64,000 nt of DNA from assembly GCA_947561715.1 (NCBI GenBank), contig OX387200.1, forward strand, positions 5,086,501 to 5,150,500, written 5' to 3'. The translations under genes and the position numbers were made by a program. Positions 62,701 through 64,000 of this stretch are shown here, one piece after another. Position 1 is the first letter of the stretch, and each line of letters opens with the position of its first letter. The DNA comes from Ascidia mentula (taxonomy: Eukaryota; Chordata; Ascidiacea; Phlebobranchia; Ascidiidae). Below the pieces are notes generated by a model. It made no database searches. It had not been told where the DNA came from and saw nothing but the letters and a program-made list of their open reading frames with translations.

Positions 62701-64000
62701 TTCACTGTTTTTTCGATCATGCATCTGCAATTGCCAGTAAGTTCACAAATTAAGTGGCAAAATGGACATTAGGCATTTTAACCAAAACAAATCTTTAACA
62801 TAGGTATATTTGGTAGGGGACTGTGGTCACTTTCCTGTGTATACCAATGCAAATTACTGCTGCATTTGTGTGTGACATTCCACTATTACATAAATAAAAA
62901 TTATTGCCACAAATAATGGATCAAATGTGCCTGAGATTTTAGAGGCTATGAAACATAGAACAATATATTTGTAGCAGAACAGAAAACGAACCTGGGAAAG
63001 GTTGGAGGTAGAAGACGTTGATTGACGAGAGGTTCAAAACCAATGCAGACTTCATGGCCATCTTCTGTTATGACTGGTGGCAAACCCAATTCAATGGTTC
63101 TATACAAAATCAAAGTTTGTTTCTATTGCTCCAAAACACAAAATTCTACATTCGCATAACTTGGAGACGTTTTAGTTTAAATTTGTCAACATAAAAGTAG
63201 CAATAAAATATTGGGAATAGAGCATCAAAATACAACTGTGCGTCAAATCGGTAATATGTACATAAGGTTAGAAATAAAAACAACTACAACAGTTCACAAA
63301 CCAAACTTACTTGTTTACAAATATTAGCTGTTCTGACATTTGATGGAGCACCTTTCTTGAACTATGCACTGCATCCATCTGCACATATGACCAAAACCAT
63401 CAATAATTTATACAAAGTAACATTAAACTAATAGAGGATTTGAAGTTGAACATTGTGAGGTTTACAACACTGACCTCCTTCTTGCCAAATGGTATGATTG
63501 AGTGAAGAAACAATCTGAGAAATTTAAGCCTTGCCAAAACTGCTTGCAAAGGCAACAATTTATTTGTTTTGCAATCATCATTTTGTTCCTTGGATTTTGC
63601 CAACTGAAAATGACAAGATTAGCCCCAAATCATTCTATAATTGATCAGGGAAAATAGTAACAGATACACACCCGTATTGAGCGATTGACATCATCTTCTG
63701 CCTCTTTGAGCATGCCAATGACTCTCATCTCTGTGATGTTTGTGGCAAACCTGAATCCATATGTCAGGGTCTGAAAATCCTCCTCTTCAAACACATTTGC
63801 CTAAAAGGTGAATTAGTTGATTATGTTATGGCTGTTGTGCAGGCGAAGCGTTGTGTTATGTCTATACAAGGGTGGTTCTCATTAGTTTATTAACCAGGAG
63901 AATAGATGAGATGGATGTTGACATATTGAAAAGTGGAATCAAACTGAAAAAATTCCTTATATACCTTGTAGATTTTCTCCTTGATCATGTCGCAAGTTTT
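59730..64000 (-). CDS. NAA35: N-alpha-acetyltransferase 35, NatC auxiliary subunit (5' part outside window)
   Basis: Exons in transcript order: 64000-63965 (entered from outside), 63800-63672, 63603-63475, 63378-63311, 63099-62992, 62587-62476, 62253-62017, 61741-61649, 61578-61462, 61235-61162, 60941-60761, 60468-60295, 60240-60121, 59870-59730. They give 572 visible codons; human NAA35 has about 725, so roughly the first 150 are missing. NAA35 (yeast Mak10) anchors NAA30 and NAA38 in the NatC complex, which acetylates Met-Leu, Met-Ile and similar N-termini co-translationally. Landmarks: [72 protein letters not shown], a Lys-rich run after [20 protein letters not shown] and the end [13 protein letters not shown] to FPIVRVT. 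The exon at 60121 must use the donor GAG|GTACTT; reading on would end early at a stop in the intron. Confidence 0.93.

Noticed and set aside
1-64000. CRISPR arrays, bacterial operons or phage-like modules
   Set aside because: All recognisable genes are intron-bearing animal genes. No regularly spaced repeats or prokaryotic gene clusters were seen.

Overview
The window is animal nuclear DNA. It carries intron-rich genes whose introns are mostly 60 to 1000 bp, with AT-rich introns and slightly GC-richer exons, and many short non-autonomous DNA transposons. Its genes are single-copy homologues of families that vertebrates hold in several copies (one CRTC, one SNX19). Together with splice acceptors lying directly before start codons, this best fits a tunicate of the Ciona type. 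That assignment is inference from gene style and protein similarity, not from a database match.

Layout, left to right: the last codons of a probable PLP-dependent aminotransferase (+); MGAT1 as a single-exon gene (+); ZSWIM7 in 5 exons (+), followed 216 bp later by SNX19 in 10 exons (+), with a splice acceptor one base before the SNX19 ATG; POLE2 in 12 exons (-), tail-to-tail with SNX19; GALK2 in 10 exons (+), head-to-head with POLE2 across 384 bp; CRTC in 16 exons (-); two tandem class-4 P4-ATPases of the ATP8B kind, called copy A (32 exons in one isoform) and copy B (31 exons), both (+); and NAA35 (-), whose 5' end lies beyond base 64000. Exon boundaries were placed by hand from GT/AG sites, reading-frame continuity and remembered family sequences. 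For every complete multi-exon gene the chosen exons sum to an open frame of the length expected for the family.

The genes do not form one pathway. They cover Golgi N-glycan maturation (MGAT1), homologous-recombination support (ZSWIM7), endosome/ER tethering (SNX19), replicative polymerase (POLE2), amino-sugar salvage (GALK2), cAMP-responsive transcription (CRTC), phospholipid flipping (two ATP8B) and N-terminal acetylation (NAA35).

The points most worth a second look are: (1) a pair of 84-nt alternative exons in ATP8B copy A, each encoding a different version of the M6 transmembrane segment; (2) a phase 1-1 exon of 297 nt in CRTC encoding a 99-residue, probably helical segment that I do not know from other CRTCs; (3) different regulatory ends in the two ATP8B copies, with a GYAFS-type autoinhibitory tail only in A and a predicted N-myristoylation start (MGACLS) only in B; (4) a possible ZSWIM7-SNX19 operon; (5) several miniature DNA transposons, including one hAT-like element inserted in another with a perfect 8-bp target duplication.
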